64,000 nucleotides of DNA from Gemmatimonadaceae bacterium (GTDB lineage: Bacteria > Gemmatimonadota > Gemmatimonadetes > Gemmatimonadales > Gemmatimonadaceae), in contig JAICKA010000002.1 of assembly GCA_025928185.1 (NCBI GenBank), forward strand, positions 124,001-188,000. Reading direction: 5' to 3'. The notes beneath the pieces are model-generated. The model worked only from the letters and a program-made list of their open reading frames with translations, was not told the origin of the DNA and did no database searches. The position numbers and the translations under genes were made by a program. Each line of letters begins with the position of its first letter. Position 1 is the stretch's first letter. Shown in pieces: positions 16,599 through 24,613 of the stretch.

Positions 16599-18099
16599 TC
16601 GCGCGGATCGCGCGCAGGACGGCGCCGGCGGCGGGGCGCAACCGTCCGTCCGGCGCGCGCAGTCCGCGCGACTGTCCGTAGTCGCCCGCCTCGTAGACGA
16701 TCAGCCCCTTGATCGCGTCGTGGTCGGTCGCCCACGACAGCACTTCCCAGATCGCGTCACGCTGGCTTGCCTCTCCGTACGCGAGCGGATAGCCACCGGT
16801 CGCGAACACCCACAGCGGCTTTTTCGGCGGCGCCGCGCGCAGCCAGCGATCGGCCGTTCGCGTGTCGGATTGAATGCCGCCGCCCACGTAGGGCGACGGA
16901 AGCAATGAGAATCCTACTACATCGATAGGCGAACCGGGCGCCGCGGCCCAGGCGAACAGCGAGCTGTCGTTCGCGTTGTACGCCGATGCCGACACGCCGA
17001 CACGCACGCGGCGATCGGCCGCTTTTGCGGCGTGCGCCGCCTGAGCGAGATACGCCTTCCACTGCGACGGCGGCAGCTCTCCGAATGCACGTTCGCCGCT
17101 GCCGTATGGATCTTCGGCCGGCAGAATGATCGTCGGGCGCAGCCTGGCGATCACCTGCCGCATCGTCGCGATGCGCTGCGAGGCGTCGAATGTGCGCCGG
17201 CCCAGGCCGGGGAGAAGCTTGCCGCGATAACCGATCGCGACGATCAGAATCGTGCTGTCCCGCCGTGCGGGATCGAGCAGGTGGGCGAGCGAATCGATCG
17301 CCGCCTTGCTCGCGCCGGGCACCACGACCACCTCGAGAGTGTGGACGTCGAGCGAATCGATCAGCGCTGAATCACTGCGCACCGCCGGTGGCGGCGGCGG
17401 GTTGGCGATGTCGGGAAAGATCTTGAGCCCGACGGTGAAGTCCCCGTTCGGCCGTTCGCGCAATTGATCATTCTGATGTGCGGAATAGTTGCGGAGCTGC
17501 ACCACCGCACGCGGAAAGCCGAGCGCGACGATGAACACCACCCACATCACGGCCAGCAGCGACATCACGAGGCGGAACGTGGCGGTGAGCGGGCGCAGCG
17601 CGGGAAACGCCGGCGACACCATCGGCACGTTGAGATAGAGCGGCGTCATGAGCACGGCTGACGAGCCGCCGGCAAATACCATCGCCAGGCTCCGGGCGGC
17701 GAGCAGTGTCACGAGCGGGCGCGCCGGCGAGCCGCCGTGCGCCACGGAGTAGTGCACCATTCCGACGAGCGCGATCAGGACGTCGTAGACGGCGATCGGA
17801 ATGCCCCACGCCAGATTCACCAGCCGTTTGGCCAGCGCGTACACGGCCTGAATCGCGAAGAGAATCAGCACGACGGGCCACACCCAATCCATCGCCGCGA
17901 CCGCGCGGCCGGTGATGATCGTGGACGTGGCGAGCGTCAGCAGCAGCCCGGGGAGAATGAGCAGCGCGGCGAGCGCGCAGATCGCCTGGAAGACGCGCGG
18001 CGCCTGGCGGTTTTGCGCGATGCGCCCCGCCAGCGCGATGTCCCACACCAGTATGATGACCGTCAGCGCGAGATGCGCCGGCGCTAGCAAAGTTCTCAT
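16579..18099 (-). CDS. polytopic membrane protein with C-terminal glycosidase-like (TIM-barrel) domain
   Basis: 506 residues. The ATG at 18099 overlaps the SpeD-like stop (ATGA). About six hydrophobic helices occupy residues 1-210. A short proline-rich linker leads to a soluble region (about 245-500) with features of a glycoside-hydrolase-like TIM barrel, such as RPTIILPAEDPYG, VGVSASAYN and a C-terminal VYEAGDYGQS segment. Catalytic acids cannot be assigned with confidence. The soluble part probably faces the periplasm. It could modify an envelope glycan, but that is a guess from fold resemblance. Confidence 0.65.
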   Translation of the reverse strand: MRTLLAPAHLALTVIILVWDIALAGRIAQNRQAPRVFQAICALAALLILPGLLLTLATSTIITGRAVAAMDWVWPVVLILFAIQAVYALAKRLVNLAWGIPIAVYDVLIALVGMVHYSVAHGGSPARPLVTLLAARSLAMVFAGGSSAVLMTPLYLNVPMVSPAFPALRPLTATFRLVMSLLAVMWVVFIVALGFPRAVVQLRNYSAHQNDQLRERPNGDFTVGLKIFPDIANPPPPPAVRSDSALIDSLDVHTLEVVVVPGASKAAIDSLAHLLDPARRDSTILIVAIGYRGKLLPGLGRRTFDASQRIATMRQVIARLRPTIILPAEDPYGSGERAFGELPPSQWKAYLAQAAHAAKAADRRVRVGVSASAYNANDSSLFAWAAAPGSPIDVVGFSLLPSPYVGGGIQSDTRTADRWLRAAPPKKPLWVFATGGYPLAYGEASQRDAIWEVLSWATDHDAIKGLIVYEAGDYGQSRGLRAPDGRLRPAAGAVLRAIRAIRESAR

Positions 18100-18464
18100 C
18101 CGCGTCCGCGGGTCTCGCTCTTGATGTCGCGCGACGCGAGCCGGCGCGCGATGACGTCAACCGCTTTGCGAAAGTCGTGCGAAGCTGGCGCAACCAGATC
18201 GAACAGCAGAGTCTGTTGTGCGGGAATCGAATGCAGGGCCATGTGCCCGACATCGACCAGCAGAATGGCGGACACGCCTTCGTCGCCCCGATCGCGGACA
18301 TTCGGAAAACCCGGCGCGATCAAACCCGCGCTGCTGGCGGCGGCGATCAACAGTCCGCCGAGCAGCGTCGCGTCGCGCAACTGCTCGGCGGGAACTCCGA
18401 AGAATTCGGCGGTGAGATGCGCGTGGGATTTTTCCACGCGGTGCGTGCGGTCCTCAGGCGCCAC
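18096..18464 (-). CDS. S-adenosylmethionine decarboxylase (SpeD)-like protein lacking the pyruvoyl serine
   Basis: 122 residues, GTG start overlapping the M28 gene by 11 bases. Overall length and pattern match prokaryotic AdoMet decarboxylase: HLTAEFFGV at the N-terminus and DVGHMALHSIP where active enzymes have E-S-H-x-S-x-H-T. The residue that should be the self-cleaving Ser, source of the pyruvoyl cofactor, is Gly73, though the following His74 and His78 remain. The catalytic Cys of the next strand is also absent (FDLVAPA). It is therefore probably not a working decarboxylase. A binding or regulatory role is possible; the family call is moderately secure. Confidence 0.65.
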   Translation of the reverse strand: MAPEDRTHRVEKSHAHLTAEFFGVPAEQLRDATLLGGLLIAAASSAGLIAPGFPNVRDRGDEGVSAILLVDVGHMALHSIPAQQTLLFDLVAPASHDFRKAVDVIARRLASRDIKSETRGRG

Positions 18465-19980
18465 AATTCGGCGGCGGCGGCTGCCGTTGCTGGCCGCCGA
18501 ACGGCCGCGATGGGCGCTCGGCCGGCGCTGCGCCGGATGCGGCCGCGCCGGCGGCGGACGCCGCTGGCCGCGCCGGTCTCGGACGCGGTGGTCCTGGAAT
18601 CGACGACACGATCGAGCGCGCCCCGCTCGGTCCGACCGCGCGCACGCCCGCCCATTCGTCGTCGAGCTGTCGGTGCAGCGAGCACGTCGTAACGTTGCCG
18701 AGTGGAATGATCTGCTCCCAGGTGGGCGATGTGGTCTGCCGAATGAGGAGCTCGTAGTTCGTCGCGCCGGGCGACGGCTGCCAACTCAAGGTCCACGCCT
18801 GACCGCCCGACGCGGAAGCCGTCGGCTTTCCGTTGGCGTCCATGGCGCGGGATTGACGAAACGCGCGCGCCTCGGCGGGAGCGGGCGGAGCGGACGCGAG
18901 CGACGCGACCGTAATCGCATTCACGCGCGCGACGTTCGCGATGTAGCCGAAATTCACGTGCGCGAGATCGTCGGTCGGGAGATGCTGTCGATTGTAGTTC
19001 TCGAGTCGTTCGGTAAAACGCAGTCCGGCATCGCCAAGCTCGACGTATGGTTCGTGATCGCCTCCGCGGCCGATGCGATCCAGACGCCAGACCGGCAGCA
19101 CCGTGAACGCCGGCAGATACAGCTCGTCGAGCGCCCACGCGTACCGTCCCAGCTCGCGACTCGGCGAATTGTCCGGGTCGGCGGCGTAGATGCGCATACT
19201 GGTCGAATCCGTCGTGCCGTTCTCGGTGGTGACGTTGCCGACGATGTCGTCAGTCATGCCGGCGATCACCGTGTATCCGGCATCGTGCAGATGCTGGGCG
19301 AGCTCCTTGGAGCCGTAGAGGCCCTGCTCCTCGGCCGCGACGGCAGCGAAGATCACGGACGACTGGAGTCCGTGCGGATAGTGCTTGGCGAAGACGCGTG
19401 CCAATTCCATGATGGCGGACGTGCCGGAACCGTCGTCATCGGCGCCGGGTGCGGTGGAGACCGAGTCGTACGTGCCGCCCAGGCTGCAGATGCAGGAGTC
19501 GTAGTGGCCGGTGATCACCACGACGTGGGTCGTGTCGCGCCCGGGGAGCCAGGCGAGCACGTCGACGACGTTGGCTTCGTGGTCCTGGGCGCGTCCCATC
19601 TTCTGCACTTCGCCGTAATACGAAACGCGCAGACAGCCGCCGCAGTCGCGGCTGTCCTGCTCGAATTGCGAGTGGATCCAGCGACGCGCGGCACCAATGC
19701 CGTGCGTGCTCGACAGCGTATCCGACAAGGTGTTGCGCGTGCCGAAGGACACGAGCGTCGAGTCGGTGTGGCCGATGTGCGCCGGATCGATATCCGCGAG
19801 GAGTGCCGAGATCGCCGGATCGCGCTGCAGGCCCATGGTCTCGCCGACCGACTCGAGGGCGTAGGTGGTGGTCGTCGCCACCGGCCCCGTTCGCGTCGGC
19901 ACGATCACTCGCGACCCGCAGGAGGTGACGAATGCCGACGCGAACGCAATCGCAATGATCTCGTATCTGACGACTCTCAC
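18454..19980 (-). CDS. secreted M28-family zinc aminopeptidase, lipoprotein
   Basis: 508 residues, GTG start at 19980; the longer open frame upstream is the shadow of the cyclic-nucleotide-binding gene. A short signal with lipobox-like end (FVTSCGS) suggests a lipoprotein. The M28 metal motifs are present in order: GHYDSC (His, Asp), GADDDGSG (bridging Asp), EEQGLYGS (general base and ligand Glu) and a later GMTDD Asp. An Fn3-like domain (about 400-470) and a Pro/Ala-rich tail follow. It cleaves N-terminal residues from peptides in the envelope. First gene of a three-gene operon with the SpeD-like and membrane proteins. Confidence 0.88.
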   Translation of the reverse strand: MRVVRYEIIAIAFASAFVTSCGSRVIVPTRTGPVATTTTYALESVGETMGLQRDPAISALLADIDPAHIGHTDSTLVSFGTRNTLSDTLSSTHGIGAARRWIHSQFEQDSRDCGGCLRVSYYGEVQKMGRAQDHEANVVDVLAWLPGRDTTHVVVITGHYDSCICSLGGTYDSVSTAPGADDDGSGTSAIMELARVFAKHYPHGLQSSVIFAAVAAEEQGLYGSKELAQHLHDAGYTVIAGMTDDIVGNVTTENGTTDSTSMRIYAADPDNSPSRELGRYAWALDELYLPAFTVLPVWRLDRIGRGGDHEPYVELGDAGLRFTERLENYNRQHLPTDDLAHVNFGYIANVARVNAITVASLASAPPAPAEARAFRQSRAMDANGKPTASASGGQAWTLSWQPSPGATNYELLIRQTTSPTWEQIIPLGNVTTCSLHRQLDDEWAGVRAVGPSGARSIVSSIPGPPRPRPARPAASAAGAAASGAAPAERPSRPFGGQQRQPPPPNCGA

Positions 19981-20014
19981 TGTTCTCTCTCCTCTCTCCA
20001 CTCTCGCCTCTCGT

Positions 20015-20479
20015 TCAGAACATCGACATCGCGAGGAACGATCGCAGCGAATCGTTCGTCGAGCGCAGCCGCGACGACAGCAGACGCACGCAGGCCCACA
20101 GCACCTTGTACGCCAGCTCCCGATTGTCGTCGAGCAGCAGCTCGAAGTCGGCGCGCCTGATCGTGAGCACCTTGGCGCCCCCGGTCGCGATCGCGTGCGT
20201 CGAACGTTCCGTGCGGTCGAACACGGCCATCTCTCCGAACAACGCGCCAGCCTTGAGCACGGCGAACGCTTCCTCGCCGCTCCCCGGAACGTCGCGGCTG
20301 ATGCGCACCTGCCCCTCCGCAATCAGGTAGAGGCGGTTGCCCTCCTCGCCCTCGCGAAACACGTACTCGCCGGAAACGAACGACTGCTGCGTGCACACCA
20401 TCGCGACCCGGGCAAGCTCCTCGTCGTTCAGGTCGCGAAAGATCGTCGTGTGGCGCAGCAGGTCGATGACCGCCGTCAT
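20015..20479 (-). CDS. cyclic nucleotide-binding domain protein (Crp-like, no HTH)
   Basis: 154 residues. The cNMP-binding beta-barrel is complete: GEYVFREGEEGNRLYLI, the phosphate-binding cassette GALFGEMAVFDRTERSTHAI (FGEMA with Arg) and a C-terminal alpha helix. There is no helix-turn-helix; the protein ends about 40 residues after the cassette. It is probably a signalling sensor or adaptor rather than a transcription factor. A TAGCTT element lies 27 bases upstream of the ATG. Ligand (cAMP or other) unknown. Confidence 0.85.
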   Translation of the reverse strand: MTAVIDLLRHTTIFRDLNDEELARVAMVCTQQSFVSGEYVFREGEEGNRLYLIAEGQVRISRDVPGSGEEAFAVLKAGALFGEMAVFDRTERSTHAIATGGAKVLTIRRADFELLLDDNRELAYKVLWACVRLLSSRLRSTNDSLRSFLAMSMF

Positions 20480-20506
20480 GTCGTGGCTCTCGGGGGCAAT
20501 CCGGCG

Positions 20507-20512
20507 AAGCTA
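20507..20512 (-). promoter_or_regulatory. TAGCTT -10-like element upstream of the cNMP-binding gene
   Basis: TAGCTT on the minus strand, 27 bases before the ATG at 20479. It shares its sequence with elements before hemB, the LiaF-like gene and the DUF92/V4R pair. Confidence 0.35.
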
Positions 20513-20552
20513 CGAACGCCCCGGTGTGGTGGCAAGCACCGTAGAGCACGGG

Positions 20553-20558
20553 TAAGTT
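20553..20558 (+). promoter_or_regulatory. TAAGTT -10-like element just before the phosphatidyltransferase start
   Basis: TAAGTT followed by G lies 5 bases before the ATG at 20564, with no room for a ribosome site. If it is a -10 element the transcript would be leaderless. Confidence 0.3.
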
Positions 20559-20563
20559 GCGGC

Positions 20564-21091
20564 ATGGTCGCGCGCGCGAGACTTCGCGCTCTCCCGAACA
20601 TCATCTCGCTGTCCCGCGTCCTGCTCGCTGCGGCATTCGTCGCGGTCCGGCACACGGACGCGCGAATCGTCGTCGTGTTTCTTGCGGCGAGCACGGATTT
20701 TCTCGACGGCTGGGTGGCGCGGCGTGCGAACTCGTCCTCGCGGTGGGGCGCCCTGATCGATCCGTTGGCCGACCGCGTGTTCGCCGTCGTGGCGGTGTGG
20801 TTCTTCCTCATCACCGGCGCCCTGTCCGTGGTTGGATTTCTCGTCATGCTGTCGCGCGACATCATGACGGCGGTCGGCTTCATCGTCGCCCGCATCGTAC
20901 CGTGGCTGCGTCCGGTGCAGTTCAAGGCGCGGATGTCCGGCAAGGTCGTCACCACCGTTCAGTTTCTGACGTTCGTCGCGCTGCTCGCCATTCCGAGCTG
21001 GGTGACGCCGCTGCTCTGGCTCGTCGCGCTGACTTCAGCCTATTCGATCGTGGACTACACACTGGCGCTCTGGCGCGCCCGAGTGCGATGA
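20564..21091 (+). CDS. CDP-alcohol phosphatidyltransferase (PgsA-like)
   Basis: 175 residues; ATG at 20564, start of the conserved ALPNIISLSRVLLA segment. The family signature D-G-x2-A-R-x8-G-x3-D-x3-D is intact: DGWVARR...GALIDPLAD. Four to five membrane helices follow. Such enzymes transfer a phosphatidyl group from CDP-diacylglycerol to an alcohol; the length and N-terminal PNxIS motif favour a phosphatidylglycerophosphate synthase-like member. No ribosome site precedes the ATG. ATGA-coupled to the next gene. Confidence 0.85.
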   Translation: MVARARLRALPNIISLSRVLLAAAFVAVRHTDARIVVVFLAASTDFLDGWVARRANSSSRWGALIDPLADRVFAVVAVWFFLITGALSVVGFLVMLSRDIMTAVGFIVARIVPWLRPVQFKARMSGKVVTTVQFLTFVALLAIPSWVTPLLWLVALTSAYSIVDYTLALWRARVR

Positions 21092-21588
21092 CCGGAGTCG
21101 GTACAGACCGCGTGCCGCACGCGCTCAGTCTGCTGGTGCTGCTCCTGCTCGGAGCTGGCGTAGCGCGCGCCCAGAACGCTCCGCCGGCCTACTCGGAGTA
21201 TCGGGCGGACGCGATCGTTGGACGAGGAACGTCCGCGCAGCTGGGCATTGGCGCCGTGTTTCCGGGCGGCGTGTACGCGCGCATGAGCGTGGACGGCGCC
21301 GCGGGTGCCACATGGCGCGACGGCGGAACGCACGCCAGCGGGCGCGTCGACGTCATTGCGCGCTTTCTGCTCGATCCGTTTCGCGAGGCGCCGGTCGGTC
21401 TGTCCGTTGGAGCGGGCCTGAGCGTGCCGTACGTCGCGGGCGACACGCACGTGAGGCCGTATCTCACCTTCGTCGCGGACATCGAGGGTCGGCGACGCAG
21501 CGGACTGACGCCCGCGCTCCAGATCGGGCTCGGGGGAGGCGCGAGAGTCGGTATCGTGCTTCGCCGTTCCGTGTCGCGCTGGCGCTGA
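21088..21588 (+). CDS. secreted protein of unknown function, possible small beta-barrel
   Basis: 166 residues starting at the ATG that overlaps the phosphatidyltransferase stop. It has a signal peptide (LLVLLLLGAGVARAQ) and then alternating hydrophobic/polar segments rich in Gly and aromatic residues (for example YARMSVDGAAGATWRDGG) ending with RRSVSRWR. The pattern suggests an outer-membrane beta-barrel but no named family was recognised. A rho-independent-like hairpin follows. Confidence 0.7.
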   Translation: MTGVGTDRVPHALSLLVLLLLGAGVARAQNAPPAYSEYRADAIVGRGTSAQLGIGAVFPGGVYARMSVDGAAGATWRDGGTHASGRVDVIARFLLDPFREAPVGLSVGAGLSVPYVAGDTHVRPYLTFVADIEGRRRSGLTPALQIGLGGGARVGIVLRRSVSRWR

Positions 21589-21607
21589 GCGCCGGCCCGG
21601 AACGAGA

Positions 21608-21631
21608 ACGCCCCCGAACCATTGGGGGCGT
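21608..21631. terminator. hairpin between convergent genes
   Basis: Perfect 8-bp stem ACGCCCCC/GGGGGCGT with an 8-base loop, located between two converging genes (stops at 21588 and 21658). It could stop transcription from both sides. The T-tract is weak. Confidence 0.6.
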
Positions 21632-21657
21632 ACGTCTATCTGATCAGCGGAATCGGC

Positions 21658-21924
21658 TCAGGCGGCCGCGGTGTCGTCGCGCTTTTTCGGAGGCTGCGCG
21701 AACCGCTGGCCCAACTGCTGGAGCTCGCCAATCTGCTCGGGGCTGAGCTCGGGATAGCGTTCAGTCATGTACGCCATCGTTTCCTGAAACCACTCGGCCT
21801 GATCTTCCTGATTGGAACCGACCACGCCGCACCGCATGATGTGCTGGAACAGTTCGTCGCGTGCTTCCTCGAATGGAGAGGGCGCCGTGGGCGCTTTCGA
21901 CATCCGGTTCTTCGTTTTGGCCAT
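21658..21924 (-). CDS. small acidic conserved-type hypothetical protein
   Basis: 88 residues beginning MAKTKNRMSK, a basic N-terminus followed by an acidic helical core (FEEARDELFQHIMRCGVVG and MAYMTERYPELSPEQIGEL). No signal peptide and no known domain. Base composition and codon use match its neighbours. It lies between a convergent barrel-like gene and the tandem alpha/beta hydrolase gene. A single-gene unit of unknown function. Confidence 0.65.
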   Translation of the reverse strand: MAKTKNRMSKAPTAPSPFEEARDELFQHIMRCGVVGSNQEDQAEWFQETMAYMTERYPELSPEQIGELQQLGQRFAQPPKKRDDTAAA

Positions 21925-22019
21925 GTATTGGAGTGAAGGTGAGAGACACAGTAATCTAACGGATCATCGGCGCGGATCACAGATGTTTGCCCGCGTGCCC
22001 GCATCCAGCGGGTTACGCA

Positions 22020-22829
22020 TTACTCGGTCCGCACCATGCCGGCAGCGCCGACGAATTCCAGGATCATGCTCGCCAACGTCTCCGGCGCTTCCTCCGGAAC
22101 CAGGCGTCCCATGCCCGGAAGCCGAACCAAACGGCTTCCTGGTATAGTTTCGGCCAGTTGTTCGCCGGTCTTCGCACTGACGAACGCATCCTGATCGCCC
22201 CAGACGATCAGTGTCGGCCGATCGAGCTGGCGGAGCTCGACATCCGCCATGTCTTCGTCGGTGACCGAGCGAGACAGGGCGAGCAGATGGTTGAGTCCCT
22301 CGCCTCCGACGTACGGCGCCAGATAGCGCGCCAGCAGGGGATCGGGCATGTTCGCCTGATCGGCGACGCTGTGCTGGAGCAGATCGCGCATGAGCGGCGC
22401 GGCGCCGAGTACGCCGTGCGAGATGCGAATGGCAAAGCGGCCGGTGTTGCGCTGCAGCGTCTTGATGTCGTCGGCCGGGATTTCGTCGAGCGCGATCGGA
22501 TTCACGAGCACGAGCCGGTCGACGCGCTCCGGGCGGGTGTACGCCAGGTGCATCGCGACGGCGCCCCCGAGGTCGACGCCGACCACCGAGGCCTTGGAAA
22601 GGCGGAGTGCCGTGAGCGCGCGATCCAGATACTCCGACTGCGCGGCGATGCCGAATTGCGCGTCGAATGGCCGGTCGGACTCGCCGTACCCGAACAGATC
22701 GATGGCGAACGCCGTCCGGTTGGCTGCCGCGAGCACGGGACCAACCTCGCGCCAGAGGAAACTGCAGGTGCCGAAACCGTGTACCAGCAGGATGGGCGCA
22801 CCGCCATGGCCGTATCGCTCCACGTGCAT
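22020..22829 (-). CDS. alpha/beta hydrolase with Asp nucleophile and missing catalytic His
   Basis: 269 residues from the ATG at 22829. The oxyanion motif VHGFGTCSFLW and nucleophile elbow VGVDLGGA (Asp86) place it with Asp-nucleophile hydrolases (haloalkane dehalogenase/epoxide hydrolase type). The acid GDQDAF is present. The position that normally holds the catalytic His reads PGMGRLVPEE, with Arg (CGC, one base from His). In-frame sequence reading DLLRIPVGPGS upstream of this ATG also looks coding, but the next start-like codon is CTG at 22883, at the edge of repeat DNA. The true N-terminus is thus uncertain and activity is doubtful. Confidence 0.8.
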   Translation of the reverse strand: MHVERYGHGGAPILLVHGFGTCSFLWREVGPVLAAANRTAFAIDLFGYGESDRPFDAQFGIAAQSEYLDRALTALRLSKASVVGVDLGGAVAMHLAYTRPERVDRLVLVNPIALDEIPADDIKTLQRNTGRFAIRISHGVLGAAPLMRDLLQHSVADQANMPDPLLARYLAPYVGGEGLNHLLALSRSVTDEDMADVELRQLDRPTLIVWGDQDAFVSAKTGEQLAETIPGSRLVRLPGMGRLVPEEAPETLASMILEFVGAAGMVRTE

Positions 22830-22882
22830 GGAGCCTGGCCCTACGGGAATGCGCAGCAGATCGGCGTCGATGGTGAGCCTCA

Positions 22883-22969
22883 GAGGATAGAGGGTAGAGA
22901 ATAGCGGGTGGAGGATGGAAGCGGCGACGAGGTTGTATCCTCCATCCTCTCGCTTCTATCCTCTTCCAC
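22883..22969. repeat. GA/TC-rich inverted repeat abutting the hydrolase 5' end
   Basis: A GAGGATAGAGGG-type arm (22883-22919) faces a TATCCTCCATCCTCT-type arm (22936-22969) across about 16 bases. The second arm's word also occurs at 10778-10800 upstream of psuG. The repeat touches the 5' end of the hydrolase reading frame. Confidence 0.65.
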
Positions 22970-22974
22970 ATTCC

Positions 22975-23002
22975 TTGCGCAACCTGGGTACCACGATATC
23001 AT
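22975..23002 (+). promoter_or_regulatory. putative promoter of the DsbA/VKOR unit
   Basis: TTGCGC (22975-22980), 16-base spacer, TATCAT (22997-23002), about 48 bases before the ATG at 23050. Confidence 0.4.
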
Positions 23003-23049
23003 GTTTCCCTACGGTTGAGACGGGCCGGTTGGGCCACGCGGAGCAGTTT

Positions 23050-23355
23050 ATGTCGGAACAGGAACAGACGTACGACGAGGACCGGGCTCGGAATCTCGAG
23101 GCCCTCCTCCGGGCCCTGGCACATCGGATCACGGATCTGGACGCGCAAGGCCGATTGCTCGAGCAAGCCGGCGAGCTCATGCGGCTGATCGGCGACGTCC
23201 GAAGCGAGCTTTTTCACTACGAAGTGCGAGTCACCTACGACACGCCGGAAGTGGCCGACAACCGGCGGATCGTTCGCGAAGCGCAACAGGATGCGACAGG
23301 CAAATGGCAACCAAGCGAGTGGATACCGGACGAGGACGAAAGCCCGGAGTGGTGA
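23050..23355 (+). CDS. small acidic hypothetical protein
   Basis: 101 residues from the ATG at 23050 (MSEQEQTYDEDR). Largely helical and acidic, with ALLRALAHRITDLDAQGRLL in the middle and an acidic, Trp-containing C-terminus (PSEWIPDEDESPEW). No known family and no export signal. Its last 52 bases overlap the DsbA-like gene in another frame, so the two are likely co-translated. Function unknown. Confidence 0.65.
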   Translation: MSEQEQTYDEDRARNLEALLRALAHRITDLDAQGRLLEQAGELMRLIGDVRSELFHYEVRVTYDTPEVADNRRIVREAQQDATGKWQPSEWIPDEDESPEW

Positions 23356-24137
23356 AACCGGCTGGACGACAGCCAGGAGTGGTCAAGGCAGCAAAGAAGT
23401 CGTCGACCAGCAATCGGGCATTCTACCTCCTCATCGCAGTGATCGCCGTGGGCGGCATTGCGGCGCTCACCTACGCGGCGAATCGGCCCGACAATGGCGC
23501 CATCGTCAGTCCGATCGACACCACGCTGCCGCCGGTGCAATCCCAGGGGTACGTAATGGGCAGCCCGTCGGCGCCGATCGAGGTGACCGAGTTCGGCGAC
23601 TTCGAGTGCCCGCAGTGCGGACGGTTCGCGACGCTGACCGAACCCGACGTTCGCCAGCGTCTCGTGAACACCGGCAAAATCCGTTTCCGGTACATCGATT
23701 TTCCGCTCGACATGCATCGCAATACCTGGAACGCATCCCGCGCTGCGGCCTGCGCCGATCAGCAGGGCAAGTTCTGGCAGATGCACGACGCGATCTTTGC
23801 CGCGCAGGACCGCTGGAATGGCGAGGCGACTGACAATCCGGACAAGGTGCTGAAGCAGCTCGGCAAGCAGATCGGCTTGAACACCGATCAGTTCGACAAA
23901 TGCATCGACACCAAGGCGACGCAGGCGAAGGTGCAGGCGCACTGGAAGCTCGCGATGGATCGGCACATCGACGCGACGCCGACGTTTTACATCGGCGGTC
24001 AGCAGCATCCGGGCTTCCTGCCCTACGACGATTTCAAGAATTACGTCGACGAGGCGATCGCCAACGCGCCGGCGGCCAAACCAGCCGCGCAGCGCGACTC
24101 GGCTGGATCCGGCGGAGCTGCGGCGAAGCCGAAATGA
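23304..24137 (+). CDS. membrane-anchored DsbA-family thiol oxidoreductase
   Basis: 277 residues. A basic cytoplasmic tail (1-38) and one membrane helix (about 39-58) anchor a periplasmic thioredoxin-fold domain. The active site is CPQC (102-105) in FGDFECPQCGRF and the cis-Pro loop is DATPTFYIGG, as in DsbA/DsbG-type and related four-domain 'disulfide bond' oxidoreductases. It forms or isomerises disulfides in exported proteins. The next gene, a VKOR homologue, overlaps by 4 bases and would reoxidise it. Start at 23304 lies inside the preceding gene; the basic anchor supports it. Confidence 0.88.
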   Translation: MATKRVDTGRGRKPGVVKPAGRQPGVVKAAKKSSTSNRAFYLLIAVIAVGGIAALTYAANRPDNGAIVSPIDTTLPPVQSQGYVMGSPSAPIEVTEFGDFECPQCGRFATLTEPDVRQRLVNTGKIRFRYIDFPLDMHRNTWNASRAAACADQQGKFWQMHDAIFAAQDRWNGEATDNPDKVLKQLGKQIGLNTDQFDKCIDTKATQAKVQAHWKLAMDRHIDATPTFYIGGQQHPGFLPYDDFKNYVDEAIANAPAAKPAAQRDSAGSGGAAAKPK

Positions 24138-24586
24138 ACAAACGCCAGTGGATGGCCCTGCTGAGCCTCGTGGGCCTGCTCGTCGGCGTCTATCTCACGC
24201 TGTACAAGTACGGCTACATCGGACAGCTCGTGTGCAACGTCAGCTCGTGCGAGCAGGTGCAGACGAGTCGCTGGTCGGTGTTTCTCGGCGTGCCAGTGGC
24301 GACGTGGGGCGCCGGCTTCTATCTCGTGATGCTCGTGCTGTCGATCGCCGGCATGCAGGCGCGCTTCGCCGACTCGCGTGCGCTGTCGACCTTGACGCTC
24401 GCGCTCACCGCGTGGGGCGTGCTGTTCACGGCGTGGCTCAACTATCTCGAGGCGTACGTCATCCACGCCTGGTGCGAGTGGTGCCTCGGCTCGGCCACCA
24501 TCGTCCTGCTGCTGTTCGTGGTCGCCGTGCTCGACTGGCGTGACACACGGCACGTCGACCGCGGCGAACTCGTCGACGCGGCGTAG
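24134..24586 (+). CDS. vitamin K epoxide reductase (VKOR) family disulfide-generating protein
   Basis: 150 residues, ATGA-coupled to the DsbA-like gene. Four to five transmembrane helices carry the VKOR layout: a first cysteine pair in VCNVSSCEQV, the conserved Ser/Gly-Pro region (SRWSVFLGVPVATWG) and the redox CxxC in AWCEWCLGS. Bacterial VKOR proteins replace DsbB, passing electrons from DsbA to quinone. The pair here is a complete oxidative folding unit. Confidence is high from motif order and context. Confidence 0.9.
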   Translation: MNKRQWMALLSLVGLLVGVYLTLYKYGYIGQLVCNVSSCEQVQTSRWSVFLGVPVATWGAGFYLVMLVLSIAGMQARFADSRALSTLTLALTAWGVLFTAWLNYLEAYVIHAWCEWCLGSATIVLLLFVVAVLDWRDTRHVDRGELVDAA

Positions 24587-24613
24587 GAACCGCGGCGCCG
24601 AGCGGGACGCGCT

